A stretch of DNA of 64,000 nucleotides from positions 1 to 64,000 of the forward strand of contig CASEIR010000033.1 of the NCBI GenBank assembly GCA_949287925.1, given 5' to 3'. Below, one piece after another: positions 45,757 to 54,312 of the stretch (within the stretch, counting starts at the first letter, position 1; each line of letters begins with the position of its first letter). A model generated the notes under the pieces. It was given only the letters and a program-made list of their open reading frames with translations, was not told where the DNA came from and did no database searches. This stretch comes from an uncultured Lachnospiraceae bacterium (lineage in GTDB: Bacteria > Bacillota > Clostridia > Lachnospirales > Lachnospiraceae). A program made the position numbers and the translations under genes.

Positions 45757-46239
45757 TTACTCCTGTTCTGATTCCTGTCCGGTCACTGGCAGGCGATAAG
45801 TGGTACAGATCTCCAGTCTTCGTCCGCCCCGGTTTTTATAAAATTCCATAGACGGCTCGTTCCAGTCCAGACAGAGCCATTCCATCCTGGCGCCGCCCAT
45901 ACGGACCGTCTCTTTCTTCAGCTCTTCAAATAAAGCCTTTCCATACCCTTTTCCCCGATACTGCTCCGAGACAATCAGGGCGTCGAGAAATATTCCCGGC
46001 CGTCCCAGGTAAACAGAAAAATTCCGGAAGAACACCGCACAGCCGACTTCCGTTCCTTCCGCTTCCGCCAGCAGGGCTTTCGCTCCGTTTTCCTTTCCAA
46101 GTTCCTCCCGGATCATCGCTTCCGTCGCTTCCACCTGGTTCTCCGCCTTTTCATACCGGGACAGCTGGCGGATAAACTCCATCACCCGTTTTGCGTCCTC
46201 CGGCCCCGCATAACGAAAAGATATCTTACTCATCCTCAT
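45757..46239 (-). CDS. GNAT N-acetyltransferase
   Basis: A 160-residue acetyl-CoA-dependent acetyltransferase (ATG 46239 follows AGGAGG). Core motifs: VSEQYRGKGYGKALFEEL for acetyl-CoA binding, and SMEFYKNRGGRRLE as motif B. Substrate unknown; the family includes polyamine and ribosomal-protein acetylases. It lies between the C39 peptidase and jetA with only 11 and 4 bases of spacing, so it belongs to the same transcript; whether it helps defence is unknown. Confidence 0.85.
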   Translation of the reverse strand: MRMSKISFRYAGPEDAKRVMEFIRQLSRYEKAENQVEATEAMIREELGKENGAKALLAEAEGTEVGCAVFFRNFSVYLGRPGIFLDALIVSEQYRGKGYGKALFEELKKETVRMGGARMEWLCLDWNEPSMEFYKNRGGRRLEICTTYRLPVTGQESEQE

Positions 46240-46250
46240 ACAACCTCCTG

Positions 46251-47162
46251 TTACTTCAACGCATAAGCCCACATGGCCTTGATCTGGCCCCGGATTTCAG
46301 CAAAGGTCCAGGTACGTTCGCTGTTCGCCATGCTGAAAGGGTCATTGATGGTCACATTACCATCCGCATAGCCGGTCAGCACAATAAAATGACCGTTCTG
46401 CGTGAAATCTCCCGGTCCCATACTGCAGATAATTGGATGTCCGGCCATAAGCTGCGCCGCCACCTGCGCTTCATCCAGTTCCACTGATTCGAACCGCAGA
46501 TTCCAGTTGGCGCAGGCTTCTTCCATAAATGCCCAGTACGTATTATTCTCCTCGTCCAGGTAACCATTTGCCGCACTGTATTCCGCCGTCTTCGCCGGAG
46601 TGATCGAAGGATCCTGGTTCAGCCCTGCTGCCACCATAGCCATACAGGTAGGTCCGCAGCCGCTGACCGCAATAATACTATTGCCATAAAGAGCATAGCC
46701 CCAACGTTCATCCCACTGCAGCAACAGCGGAATCTCTCCCGGCGTCAAAGAATCACCGATCGTGTCTTCCGCCGGCTGATCCTTTTTTAATCTATAATTT
46801 TCCACAAATTCTATAGTTTCCGGATTTTTATCCAGCAAACCTTTTACATTTTCCGGATAATCATATGCTTCTGCTTCCATCCGGACTCTTTCCATCCGCT
46901 CCGTTTCTGTCTCAATCCCCTTCAGTCTGTGACGCATCTCTATTTGACAAAGTGGAAGTATATACCCGGTTGTCTCTTCTGTCTCTTGCCGGACCAGTAT
47001 CGTCCCGGCTCCTGTAATCAGGAGCATCAAAAGCAAAATCAAAAGCAGCGGCCGGTATCTCTGTGCCATTTTCCCTGTTTTCCGTAAGCCTCTGTATCTG
47101 CGAAACATTCGTTTTACCTTCAACAGAACTATATAGGCCCATTCTTCCTTCCAGATATTCAT
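46251..47162 (-). CDS. membrane-anchored C39-family peptidase
   Basis: A papain-like cysteine peptidase (peptidase_C39_2 family), 303 residues. A basic N-terminus (RRYRGLRKTG) precedes one hydrophobic segment at about 37-58, so the rest is exported and anchored. The catalytic Cys is in SGCGPTCMAM; the His in GHFIVLTGYADG and the Asn/Asp in TINDPF complete the set. The family often processes wall peptides or lantibiotic leaders; no such substrate is encoded nearby. It heads the GNAT-jetABC transcript from a good promoter at 47197-47226. Confidence 0.85.
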   Translation of the reverse strand: MNIWKEEWAYIVLLKVKRMFRRYRGLRKTGKMAQRYRPLLLILLLMLLITGAGTILVRQETEETTGYILPLCQIEMRHRLKGIETETERMERVRMEAEAYDYPENVKGLLDKNPETIEFVENYRLKKDQPAEDTIGDSLTPGEIPLLLQWDERWGYALYGNSIIAVSGCGPTCMAMVAAGLNQDPSITPAKTAEYSAANGYLDEENNTYWAFMEEACANWNLRFESVELDEAQVAAQLMAGHPIICSMGPGDFTQNGHFIVLTGYADGNVTINDPFSMANSERTWTFAEIRGQIKAMWAYALK

Positions 47163-47196
47163 ATGTTACTCCTCTTTCGTCATTTACGCAGGCTCC

Positions 47197-47226
47197 ATTA
47201 TACAACAAAACACACGCATATCACAA
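47197..47226 (-). promoter_or_regulatory. sigma-A promoter of the C39-GNAT-jetABC transcript
   Basis: Minus strand TTGTGA (47226-47221), 18-base spacer, TATAAT (47202-47197), about 30 bases before the C39 start. It is divergent from the tRNA-Gly promoter. Confidence 0.7.
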
Positions 47227-47252
47227 CTTAATATATTTTAAGAAATTACCTC

Positions 47253-47281
47253 TTGCTTTTTGTTCCAAAAGATGCTATTAT
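47253..47281 (+). promoter_or_regulatory. tRNA-Gly promoter
   Basis: TTGCTT (47253-47258), 17-base spacer, TATTAT (47276-47281) with a TG before the -10 box. It starts transcription about 35 bases upstream of the tRNA. Confidence 0.8.
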
Positions 47282-47320
47282 ATAACACGGTCACAGGAAA
47301 ACTGAATAATTTATTTTCAT

Positions 47321-47391
47321 GCGGGTGTAGTTCAATGGTAGAACACCAGCCTTCCAAGCTGGATACGTGGGTTCGATTCCCATCACCCGCT
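47321..47391 (+). tRNA. tRNA-Gly (TCC anticodon)
   Basis: 71-base cloverleaf: acceptor GCGGGTG pairs with CACCCGC, D-arm GTTCAATGGTAGAAC, anticodon arm with TCC at 47353-47355, T-arm GTGGGTTCGATTCCCAT. The CCA end is not encoded, followed directly by a T-run terminator. Decodes GGA and GGG. Confidence 0.97.
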
Positions 47392-47428
47392 TTTTTTGTA
47401 TTTTTAAATATCTAACAGGAGGATTCCC

Positions 47429-48373
47429 ATGCATATCGTATTCTTAGACGTTAAGACTATCGGAGAGGACATCGATCTTTCCGGTTATGACCAGATCGCT
47501 AAAGTCACCCGGTACCCATTCTCTTATCCAGAGGACGTGCCGGAGCGAGTAAAAGACGCCGACGTCATTGTGGTCAACAAAGCTCCTATCAATCAAAATA
47601 CCATTGGAACCGCCACCCATCTGAAACTGGTCTGTGTCACCGCCACCGGAACCAACAATCTGGACAAGGACTATCTGGACAGCCGCGGCATCGCCTGGCG
47701 AAATGTGGCAGATTATTCCACAAATTCCGTGGCTCAGCACACATTTGCCATGTTGTTTTTCCTGTTGGAGAAATTACGTTATTATGACGATTACGTAAAA
47801 AAGGAAGACTACGTCAATGACACAGTCTTCACACACTTTGCAGAACATTTCCATGAACTAAACGGAAAAACCTGGGGAATCATCGGTCTGGGAAACATCG
47901 GACGCCGGGTCGCGTCCATTGCAGAAGCTTTTGGCGCGAAAGTAATCTATACCTCTCCTTCCGGCAGCGCGCCTCAGAAGGGCTACTGCCAGACGGATCT
48001 CGACACTTTGCTTACCCGGTCTGATATCATCTCTGTACACGCGCCCCTCAACCGGTATACACAAGATCTCATTGGAGCGGACGCCTTCCGGAAGATGAAA
48101 AAATCCTGCATCTTTCTGAATCTGGGCCGTGGTCCCATCGTCGTGGAAAAAGACCTTGCAAATGCACTAATACAGGGGGAAATCGCGGCCGCCGGACTGG
48201 ATGTTCTCCGGGACGAACCTATGAGAAGCAACAATCCGCTGCTGGCCTTAAAGGACAGCCGGAAGCTGTTCATCACGCCTCACATCGGCTGGGCCAGCGT
48301 AGAATCCAGAACCCGGCTGATGCAGATCATTCTGGGACAGATCAGAACATTCTTCGGACTGCCAGAAGAATAG
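47429..48373 (+). CDS. D-2-hydroxyacid dehydrogenase (NAD-dependent)
   Basis: Reduces a 2-keto acid to the D-hydroxyacid or the reverse. 314 residues with N- and C-terminal substrate domains flanking the Rossmann fold: GLGNIGRRVA, catalytic Arg-region HAPLNRYT and LNLGRGPIV, Glu in LRDEPM and the His in TPHIGWAS. The family includes glycerate, lactate and phosphoglycerate enzymes; the substrate cannot be told. AGGAGG precedes the ATG; its 3' end overlaps that of the lspA-like gene by 32 bases. Follows the tRNA and may share read-through. Confidence 0.93.
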   Translation: MHIVFLDVKTIGEDIDLSGYDQIAKVTRYPFSYPEDVPERVKDADVIVVNKAPINQNTIGTATHLKLVCVTATGTNNLDKDYLDSRGIAWRNVADYSTNSVAQHTFAMLFFLLEKLRYYDDYVKKEDYVNDTVFTHFAEHFHELNGKTWGIIGLGNIGRRVASIAEAFGAKVIYTSPSGSAPQKGYCQTDLDTLLTRSDIISVHAPLNRYTQDLIGADAFRKMKKSCIFLNLGRGPIVVEKDLANALIQGEIAAAGLDVLRDEPMRSNNPLLALKDSRKLFITPHIGWASVESRTRLMQIILGQIRTFFGLPEE

Positions 48374-48797
48374 ATCCGGCCGCCAGATACAGATCAGCCA
48401 GATTGGCCGTTAGTTTCGAAAGGAAGGAGGAACGGCTTGTTACTCCGATATAATCGACCACTTTTCCCCGCATGATCCGGTCATACAGGTTCCCGGCGGC
48501 TCCGGCCGCCATCAGAGTGGTTCCCAGTTTTTCTATGAACCGGCCCTTACTGGCCAACAGGCGGAACCAGTAAAGAAACACCGGCGCTCCTGCTGCCAGG
48601 GATATCTTCCGAACCATATCCGGCCGGTCCGAGAAACTACTCAGGGCAAATCCAGAATTATATACCTTCCGGATTCGAAACCTTCCGCCGGACAGTTTCC
48701 GTTCTTCTCCCGCCTGTATATTTGCTTCCACGTATTCTTTCACCGCTTCATCCGCCCCCAGCAGGAACGCGAATAACCCGCACATCCGGGACGCCAT
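48342..48797 (-). CDS. lspA: signal peptidase II-like protein
   Basis: Aspartic membrane peptidase that cleaves lipoprotein signal peptides after Lgt has acted. At 151 residues it has four hydrophobic segments. The conserved GNLYDRI stretch, the catalytic Asp in GKVVDYI and the second Asp in NLADLYL are present; NSGFA is the usual NxGxAF region. It is shorter and less hydrophobic at the N-terminus than typical LspA. It directly follows the 96-residue gene and is convergent with the dehydrogenase. Whether it is the main LspA or a paralogue is not known; lgt lies 40 kb away. Confidence 0.75.
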   Translation of the reverse strand: MASRMCGLFAFLLGADEAVKEYVEANIQAGEERKLSGGRFRIRKVYNSGFALSSFSDRPDMVRKISLAAGAPVFLYWFRLLASKGRFIEKLGTTLMAAGAAGNLYDRIMRGKVVDYIGVTSRSSFLSKLTANLADLYLAAGSILLAVRRMF

Positions 48798-49088
48798 CTA
48801 GATATCCTCCCGGATCCGCTGAATCTCTTCCTTCTGGTGTTCAATCATCTCTTCTCTCTTTTCAATACTTTCACACAGTGTAATATAGTCTGTATCCCGG
48901 ATCTCTCCATCCTGAAACTTCTCATACACCATGCGGCCGATATCCAGAAAATCCCGGTTATTCGCCCGCTGCAAAGAACGGATATCACTCTTGATTTTCT
49001 GAATCTCAATCGTATCTCCGGTCTTCTTACTCAATTCATTGACAACGTCTGTTACTTTCTTCTCCATGTCTTTGAAAAAATCTGCCAT
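48798..49088 (-). CDS. small coiled-coil protein, function unknown
   Basis: A 96-residue protein, fully charged and helical: an N-terminal ADFFKDMEKKVTDVV part, then heptad-like IKSDIRSLQR and a C-terminal ESIEKREEMIEHQKEEIQ. No signal peptide, membrane segment or cysteines. I do not recognise a family, though some Clostridia zinc-ribbon proteins share the N-terminal style. It is followed at once by the lspA-like gene and preceded by the S8 peptidase. Confidence 0.7.
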   Translation of the reverse strand: MADFFKDMEKKVTDVVNELSKKTGDTIEIQKIKSDIRSLQRANNRDFLDIGRMVYEKFQDGEIRDTDYITLCESIEKREEMIEHQKEEIQRIREDI

Positions 49089-49114
49089 ATCTGTCTTCTC
49101 CTTTTACCTCTTCC

Positions 49115-50818
49115 TCACAGCTGACGCAGGCGATCCAAAGACTGATACAGGTTCAGCGTTCCATATCCCCACTCCCGGTTGGGATAATCCATAAAATCCC
49201 GCTGTCCCGTTCCCAGTACGAGGATGTTGCGGATCTGTATAGAATTCACTCCAACAGTTCCCGGTTGATCCAGCAGCCATTCCATCAAAAGAGCCGCTGC
49301 TCCCGCTGTGATTCCAACCGCTCCGCTGGACCCGGTTCTCTCCGTAAACCTGCCGTCCCGCCCGGCTCCTGTGACTGTAGTCCCAGGCGCTGCAAAATCC
49401 GGCTTAATCATGTCATTTCTAGTATACCCTCTTCCCGAATGAATATCAACTCCATTGTCCTTTGCATTATAATATGCAGCCGTCATGGCCATTCTTGCGG
49501 TCCCAGGCTCCGTCAGTGTCATATCAGCATCTGCTTCCAGGAAAAATACTTCTCCGGATAAGAATTCCTGGACCGGAAGCCAGATATGCACATTCCCCAG
49601 CGCCCGCTGTACCGGCAGCAGCTCCAGCCTCCAGACGCCTTCCGCCGGCGTCTGAAACCGCAGGAAGATAAGCTGGGAATCCTCGTTTTCCAGCAGCAGA
49701 CGGTATTCCACCAGAACCTCTGTTCCATCAAAGGTAAAGACCAGATGATACTTCTGTCCCTGTCTGAGTGAAATAGGACGTGTCCGTTCTCCCGACGGAG
49801 ACACCAGCGACAGAGTCACCACGTCCGGCAGCCTGGCCCAGATCTCCGCAGAGAATCCGGTGACCTCGCTGCCCACCCGGATTTCCGCTGCCGCAGTTTC
49901 CTGCTCATCCGTAAACCGATGATAGTAATGGTGTCGCTCCGCCGCCTCATTCCCAGTACCGGTCACCACTGCCCGGTTGGTCAGATACGCGTACAGATCC
50001 AGCGATGAAGACAGCAGCGTAAATCCGGCATGGCCGCCAAAATTTGTTCCCAGGGCGATGCACAACACCAGAGGCATATCCAGTTCTGCAGCCAGCTGAT
50101 TCAGATATTTCAGTCCCAGTAAAATATCATTCTCCTGGTAACACAGGGCGTCCGGCGCAATAGCATAGAAATCTTTTAGGTACTGCTTTGCAGGCTTTAA
50201 CTTCACCATGGCAATCGCCGCTTCCGGCGCTGCGCCCAGGAACCGGTTCTCCACATCCGCGCTCCCTGCCGCCACACTGGCAAGATAAGTACCGTGCCCC
50301 TGTTCGTCCCGGCTTGGCACAACTTCTTTTGGTTCACCGCTTTTGAGGGCTTCATCAATCTGCTCCCGCCGGTATTCACTCCCATAATCCAGTCCCGGCG
50401 GAGGCGTTCCCTCCTGAATGGTCTGATCCCAGATCCCCACGATCCGGGTAGAACCATCCAGATTTCGAAATACGGAGTTCTGATAATCAATCCCCGTATC
50501 CACGAATCCGATCAAAATCCCAGACCCCATCACTTCCAAAGCCGGCAGGTTCTGCACTGCGGTGATCCCCGCTGCATCCAGGGATTCCATATTAAGAAGC
50601 GCATAACAGTTCGGTACGGAATGATACCCATATGTATAGAACGAAATCGGTTCCCGGCCTTCGCTGTCCACATATAACACCCGATAGTCAAAGTCTGCAG
50701 ATTGAAAGCAGTATTTCCCTTCTTCCAGCGGAGTAATCCGGTTTTCCCGATAATTGGGGATCAGAAAATCCCAGTATGATTCCGATAGGATCTTACTTTT
50801 ACAATCCCGGTTTTCCAT
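49115..50818 (-). CDS. S8 family subtilisin-like peptidase
   Basis: Serine protease of 567 residues from the ATG at 50818; the frame extends four codons to a GTG. Catalytic triad motifs are GFVDTGIDYQN (Asp), GHGTYLASVAAG (His) and TGSSGAVGITAGA (Ser). Between His and Ser is a large insertion of about 200 residues with beta-sandwich character, as in Clostridia Csp-type proteases. No signal peptide is apparent, so it may act inside the cell or in spores. Its ribosome binding site lies inside a long hairpin. Confidence 0.9.
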   Translation of the reverse strand: MENRDCKSKILSESYWDFLIPNYRENRITPLEEGKYCFQSADFDYRVLYVDSEGREPISFYTYGYHSVPNCYALLNMESLDAAGITAVQNLPALEVMGSGILIGFVDTGIDYQNSVFRNLDGSTRIVGIWDQTIQEGTPPPGLDYGSEYRREQIDEALKSGEPKEVVPSRDEQGHGTYLASVAAGSADVENRFLGAAPEAAIAMVKLKPAKQYLKDFYAIAPDALCYQENDILLGLKYLNQLAAELDMPLVLCIALGTNFGGHAGFTLLSSSLDLYAYLTNRAVVTGTGNEAAERHHYYHRFTDEQETAAAEIRVGSEVTGFSAEIWARLPDVVTLSLVSPSGERTRPISLRQGQKYHLVFTFDGTEVLVEYRLLLENEDSQLIFLRFQTPAEGVWRLELLPVQRALGNVHIWLPVQEFLSGEVFFLEADADMTLTEPGTARMAMTAAYYNAKDNGVDIHSGRGYTRNDMIKPDFAAPGTTVTGAGRDGRFTERTGSSGAVGITAGAAALLMEWLLDQPGTVGVNSIQIRNILVLGTGQRDFMDYPNREWGYGTLNLYQSLDRLRQL

Positions 50819-50825
50819 ATAAAAA

Positions 50826-50884
50826 GACACCTCATATCCTGTATGGGGAAGTCTCCCCTTTTAACATACAGTATATGAGATGTC
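50826..50884 (-). promoter_or_regulatory. long RNA hairpin covering the S8 peptidase ribosome binding site
   Basis: On the minus strand arms 50884-50865 and 50845-50826 pair at 18 Watson-Crick positions of 20, plus one G-U and one A-G mismatch. Between them is an inner short hairpin GGGGA/TTCCCC. The right arm carries GAGG (50833-50830), the Shine-Dalgarno of the S8 peptidase. In this folded state the ribosome site would be hidden; heat, a protein or a ligand could open it. Confidence 0.7.
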
Positions 50885-50901
50885 CGTCGTTCACATGCAG
50901 A

Positions 50902-52323
50902 CTATTCGATTCTTGGCGCCTCCTGGCCCCGGAGCAGAATTACCGGTCCTCCGGTACCCTCTATGTACTCCCGGGTGATCGTCACCTGGCCGATGCTGTC
51001 ATCCTTGGGAATCTCGTACATAATATCCAGCATAAATTCCTCGATGATGGCCCGCAGAGCACGGGCGCCGGTATCTTTTTTCATTGCTTTTTTGGCAATC
51101 GCCGACAAAGCTTCATCATTAAATTCCAGCTGCACCTCGTCGAGAGCCAGCAGCTTCTGATACTGCTTCAGAATCGCGTTCTTAGGTTCCTTTAAGATCT
51201 TTACCAGCATCTCTTCATTCATGCCGTCCAAAGTAAAGACGATGGGAAGTCTTCCCAGGAATTCGGGAATCATACCAAAATTCCGCAGATCTTCCGTAGT
51301 CACCTTGGACAGAATCGTCTTGTCGTGATCATATTTATCCTTCAAATCCGCGCCGAATCCGATGGAAGACTGCTTCGTCAGCCGTTCCTTGATGATTCCT
51401 TCCAGATCCGGGAACGCGCCGCCGCAGATGAACAGAATATTCTTGGTATTTACAGTGGTAAGCGGCACCATAGCATTCTTACTGTTAGCGCCCACCGGAA
51501 CCTCCACATCGCTTCCTTCCAGCAATTTAAGCATCCCCTGCTGTACCGATTCTCCGCTCACATCCCGCTGGCTGGTGTTCTTCTTTTTGGCAATCTTATC
51601 AATCTCATCGATGAAAATAATTCCCTGCTCCGCCTTTTCCACATCGTTATCTGCCGCTGCCAGCAGCTTGGATACCACGCTTTCGATATCGTCGCCGATG
51701 TAACCGGCCTCCGTCAGAGATGTGGCGTCTGTAATGGCAAGCGGAACGTCCAGAAGACGGGCCAGGGTTTTCACCAGATACGTTTTTCCCGATCCAGTAG
51801 GCCCGATCATCAGCATATTGGATTTTTCAATCTCAATATCATCCATCGTATCCGTTGCCACCCGTTTGTAATGATTATAAACTGCCACCGACATGGCTTT
51901 CTTGGCATATTCCTGCCCCACCACATATTCATCCAGCCTTCCCTTGATCTTATGAGGCGCCGGAATATCCCGGATATCAATCAACGGTTTCCTTGCTTCT
52001 CCTTCTTTTTTCTTCTTGATCTTCTGCTGTTTTGGAATATTCTGCTCCAGATCAGACAGATTCAAAAACTGCACGCCCGGCATGTTCATCAACTGGCTGT
52101 AATCGATCTGGCCGTTGCTCATAGCGTCAAAACTCTTCTGCATACAGTCGCTGCAGACGCAGATGTGATTGGGCAGATCGATCATCTTCCCGGCTACACT
52201 TTCCGGCCTGCGGCAGATAAAGCACACCTTCTCGTATTCGTCCTCTTCTTTTTTATCAGTTTCCACCTGCACATCTTCTACTTTTTCCACCTGTGTATCC
52301 TCATGCTTCTCGTGTTCGGACAT
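50902..52323 (-). CDS. clpX: ClpX-type AAA+ ATPase with C4 zinc finger
   Basis: Unfoldase of the ClpX family, 473 residues. An acidic, charged N-terminal tail of about 30 residues precedes the C4 zinc finger (Cys at about 34, 37, 57 and 60). Walker A is GPTGSGKTY, Walker B FIDEIDK, the pore loop GYIGDD, and an IGF loop (SSIGFGAD) that contacts ClpP. The sequence is more divergent than standard ClpX (TSLTEAGYIGDD, SVQQGMLK) and no clpP or tig is adjacent, so it may be a second paralogue. Downstream of ligA in the same direction. Confidence 0.85.
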   Translation of the reverse strand: MSEHEKHEDTQVEKVEDVQVETDKKEEDEYEKVCFICRRPESVAGKMIDLPNHICVCSDCMQKSFDAMSNGQIDYSQLMNMPGVQFLNLSDLEQNIPKQQKIKKKKEGEARKPLIDIRDIPAPHKIKGRLDEYVVGQEYAKKAMSVAVYNHYKRVATDTMDDIEIEKSNMLMIGPTGSGKTYLVKTLARLLDVPLAITDATSLTEAGYIGDDIESVVSKLLAAADNDVEKAEQGIIFIDEIDKIAKKKNTSQRDVSGESVQQGMLKLLEGSDVEVPVGANSKNAMVPLTTVNTKNILFICGGAFPDLEGIIKERLTKQSSIGFGADLKDKYDHDKTILSKVTTEDLRNFGMIPEFLGRLPIVFTLDGMNEEMLVKILKEPKNAILKQYQKLLALDEVQLEFNDEALSAIAKKAMKKDTGARALRAIIEEFMLDIMYEIPKDDSIGQVTITREYIEGTGGPVILLRGQEAPRIE

Positions 52324-52338
52324 CTTCTAACCTCTTTT

Positions 52339-54312
52339 CTATTCCTTACCTTCTCCCCGGATCATCTCAAGAAAAGTCTCTTCTGAAATAATCGGGACTC
52401 CAAGTTCATTTGCCTTTTTATTTTTGGACGACGTGGACGTCACATCATTGTTGATCAGATAATTCGTCTTAGACGTTACCGATCCGGTCACTTTGCCTCC
52501 CAGACTTTCAATCAGTTCTTTTACTTCACTGCGGTTGGCAAAATGTTCCACGCTTCCGGTGATTACAAAATTCATTCCTTCAAAAATCTGCGCCTGCTTT
52601 CCGGTCTCTTCCCGGGGAATTCTTAATTCCTGCAGCAGTTCGCGAAACCTTCTGCGGTTCTCCTCCGAAGCAAAATAATCCACGAAAGCTCCCGCGATCA
52701 CATCTCCCACGCCCTGGATCTGTCCTAAGTCTTCCATCGTCGCTTCCATCATGGCGTCCGTATCGTTTTGAAATTCTCTGCAGATCATCTTCGCATTGGC
52801 CAATCCGATATTGACAATCCCAAGAGCATAGATGACTCTGGGAAGCGTAGTCGTTCTGGCTTTTTCAATACTTTCCATCAGGTTGCGGAAGGATTTTTCT
52901 CCAAACCCTTCCATCTGACAGATGGACTCCTCATACCGGTCCAGATGGAAAATGTCTGCATATTCCTTAATATAACCCATAGCGATGAATTTTTCCAGTG
53001 TTGCTTCTGATAAACCTTCAATATTCAACGCGTCCCGGCTGACAAACAGAGTGAATGACTTCACATGCTTCGCCTGACAGTCCGGATTGGTACAGTATAA
53101 AGCCTTCGCATTGCTGACCTGCCGGATCTCTGTCTTTCCCTGACAGACGGGGCATTGCTGCGGAATATCCTTCACGCCGCTGCGGGTCAGATTCTCCGCA
53201 ATCTGCGGAATAATCATATTAGCCTTATAAACCTGGATCCGATCTCCTACCCCCAGCTCCAGTTCTTCCATGATACTTAAGTTGTGGACACTGGCCCGGC
53301 TGACGGTGGTTCCTTCCAGTTCCACTGGCTCGAAGATAGCCACCGGATTGATCAATCCAGTCCGGGACGGACTCCACTCGATCTCCAGAAGTGTCGTCTC
53401 CCGGATCTCGTCCGCCCACTTAAACGCATAGGAATCCCTGGGGAATTTGGAAGTACGCCCCAAAGACTGCCCGTATGCAATATCGTCATAGATTAACACC
53501 AGCCCATCCGATGGAAAATCATTTTGCTCAATCTTCGCTGCAAACCATTCCACCTGACTTCGTACCGTATCCTTGGTCACCACGTGGTATTCCACTGTCT
53601 CAAACCCCTGGTCCTTCAGCCATTGCATCTGCACGTCTCTGGAGTTCTGAAAGTCCACGTTCTCTGCCTGTACCAGGGAAAATGCATAAAACCGCACATT
53701 CCGTCTGGCTGTGATCTCATTGTTCAGCTGACGGACCGAGCCGCTGCACAGATTCCGGGGATTCTTGTATCTGGCGTCGGCGTCCGCAATCTCTTCGTTA
53801 ATCTTCTCAAAATCCCGGTAACCGATTACCGCCTCTCCTCTAAGAATCAGTTCACCCTTATAGGCAATTTGCAGCGGGATATTACGGAATACTTTTGCGT
53901 TGTTGGTCACGACTTCTCCTACTTCTCCGTTTCCCCGGGTAACCGCTTTATAAAGCCTCCCGTCCCGATAAGTCAGAACAATGGTCAGGCCGTCCAGTTT
54001 CCAGGACATGAGCGCTTTCTGGTCTCCTACGAACGCCTCCAGATCTGCCACGTCTTTGGTCTTATCCAGCGACAGCATGGGCCGCTCGTGCCGTTCCTTC
54101 GGCAGCTCGCTGAGTACCTCATAGCCTACATTTACCGTGGGGCTGTTGGACAGCGTGATCCCCAGCTCCTGCTCCAGGGAAAGCAGCTCATCATATAGCC
54201 GGTCGTACTCATAATTGCTCATGATTTCCTCGGCGTCCTGATAATAGGCTTTTCCTGCTTTATTCAATAATTCCACTAATTCCTGCATCCTGGCCTGTTT
54301 TGATTTGTCCAT
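52339..54312 (-). CDS. ligA: NAD-dependent DNA ligase
   Basis: Seals nicks in Okazaki fragments using NAD. About 657 residues. The adenylated Lys is in WKLDGL (about residue 105 from the chosen start), later motifs include GEAVIGYRDF and FPSDGLVLI; zinc finger of CPVC and CTNPDC; helix-hairpin-helix repeats; and a C-terminal BRCT domain (FVITGSVEHFANRSEV). The start is uncertain among 54324 (TTG), 54312 (ATG) and 54288 (ATG); 54312 follows AGGAG at a distance. Its 5' part overlaps the pseudouridine synthase stop by about 50 bases. Confidence 0.94.
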   Translation of the reverse strand: MDKSKQARMQELVELLNKAGKAYYQDAEEIMSNYEYDRLYDELLSLEQELGITLSNSPTVNVGYEVLSELPKERHERPMLSLDKTKDVADLEAFVGDQKALMSWKLDGLTIVLTYRDGRLYKAVTRGNGEVGEVVTNNAKVFRNIPLQIAYKGELILRGEAVIGYRDFEKINEEIADADARYKNPRNLCSGSVRQLNNEITARRNVRFYAFSLVQAENVDFQNSRDVQMQWLKDQGFETVEYHVVTKDTVRSQVEWFAAKIEQNDFPSDGLVLIYDDIAYGQSLGRTSKFPRDSYAFKWADEIRETTLLEIEWSPSRTGLINPVAIFEPVELEGTTVSRASVHNLSIMEELELGVGDRIQVYKANMIIPQIAENLTRSGVKDIPQQCPVCQGKTEIRQVSNAKALYCTNPDCQAKHVKSFTLFVSRDALNIEGLSEATLEKFIAMGYIKEYADIFHLDRYEESICQMEGFGEKSFRNLMESIEKARTTTLPRVIYALGIVNIGLANAKMICREFQNDTDAMMEATMEDLGQIQGVGDVIAGAFVDYFASEENRRRFRELLQELRIPREETGKQAQIFEGMNFVITGSVEHFANRSEVKELIESLGGKVTGSVTSKTNYLINNDVTSTSSKNKKANELGVPIISEETFLEMIRGEGKE

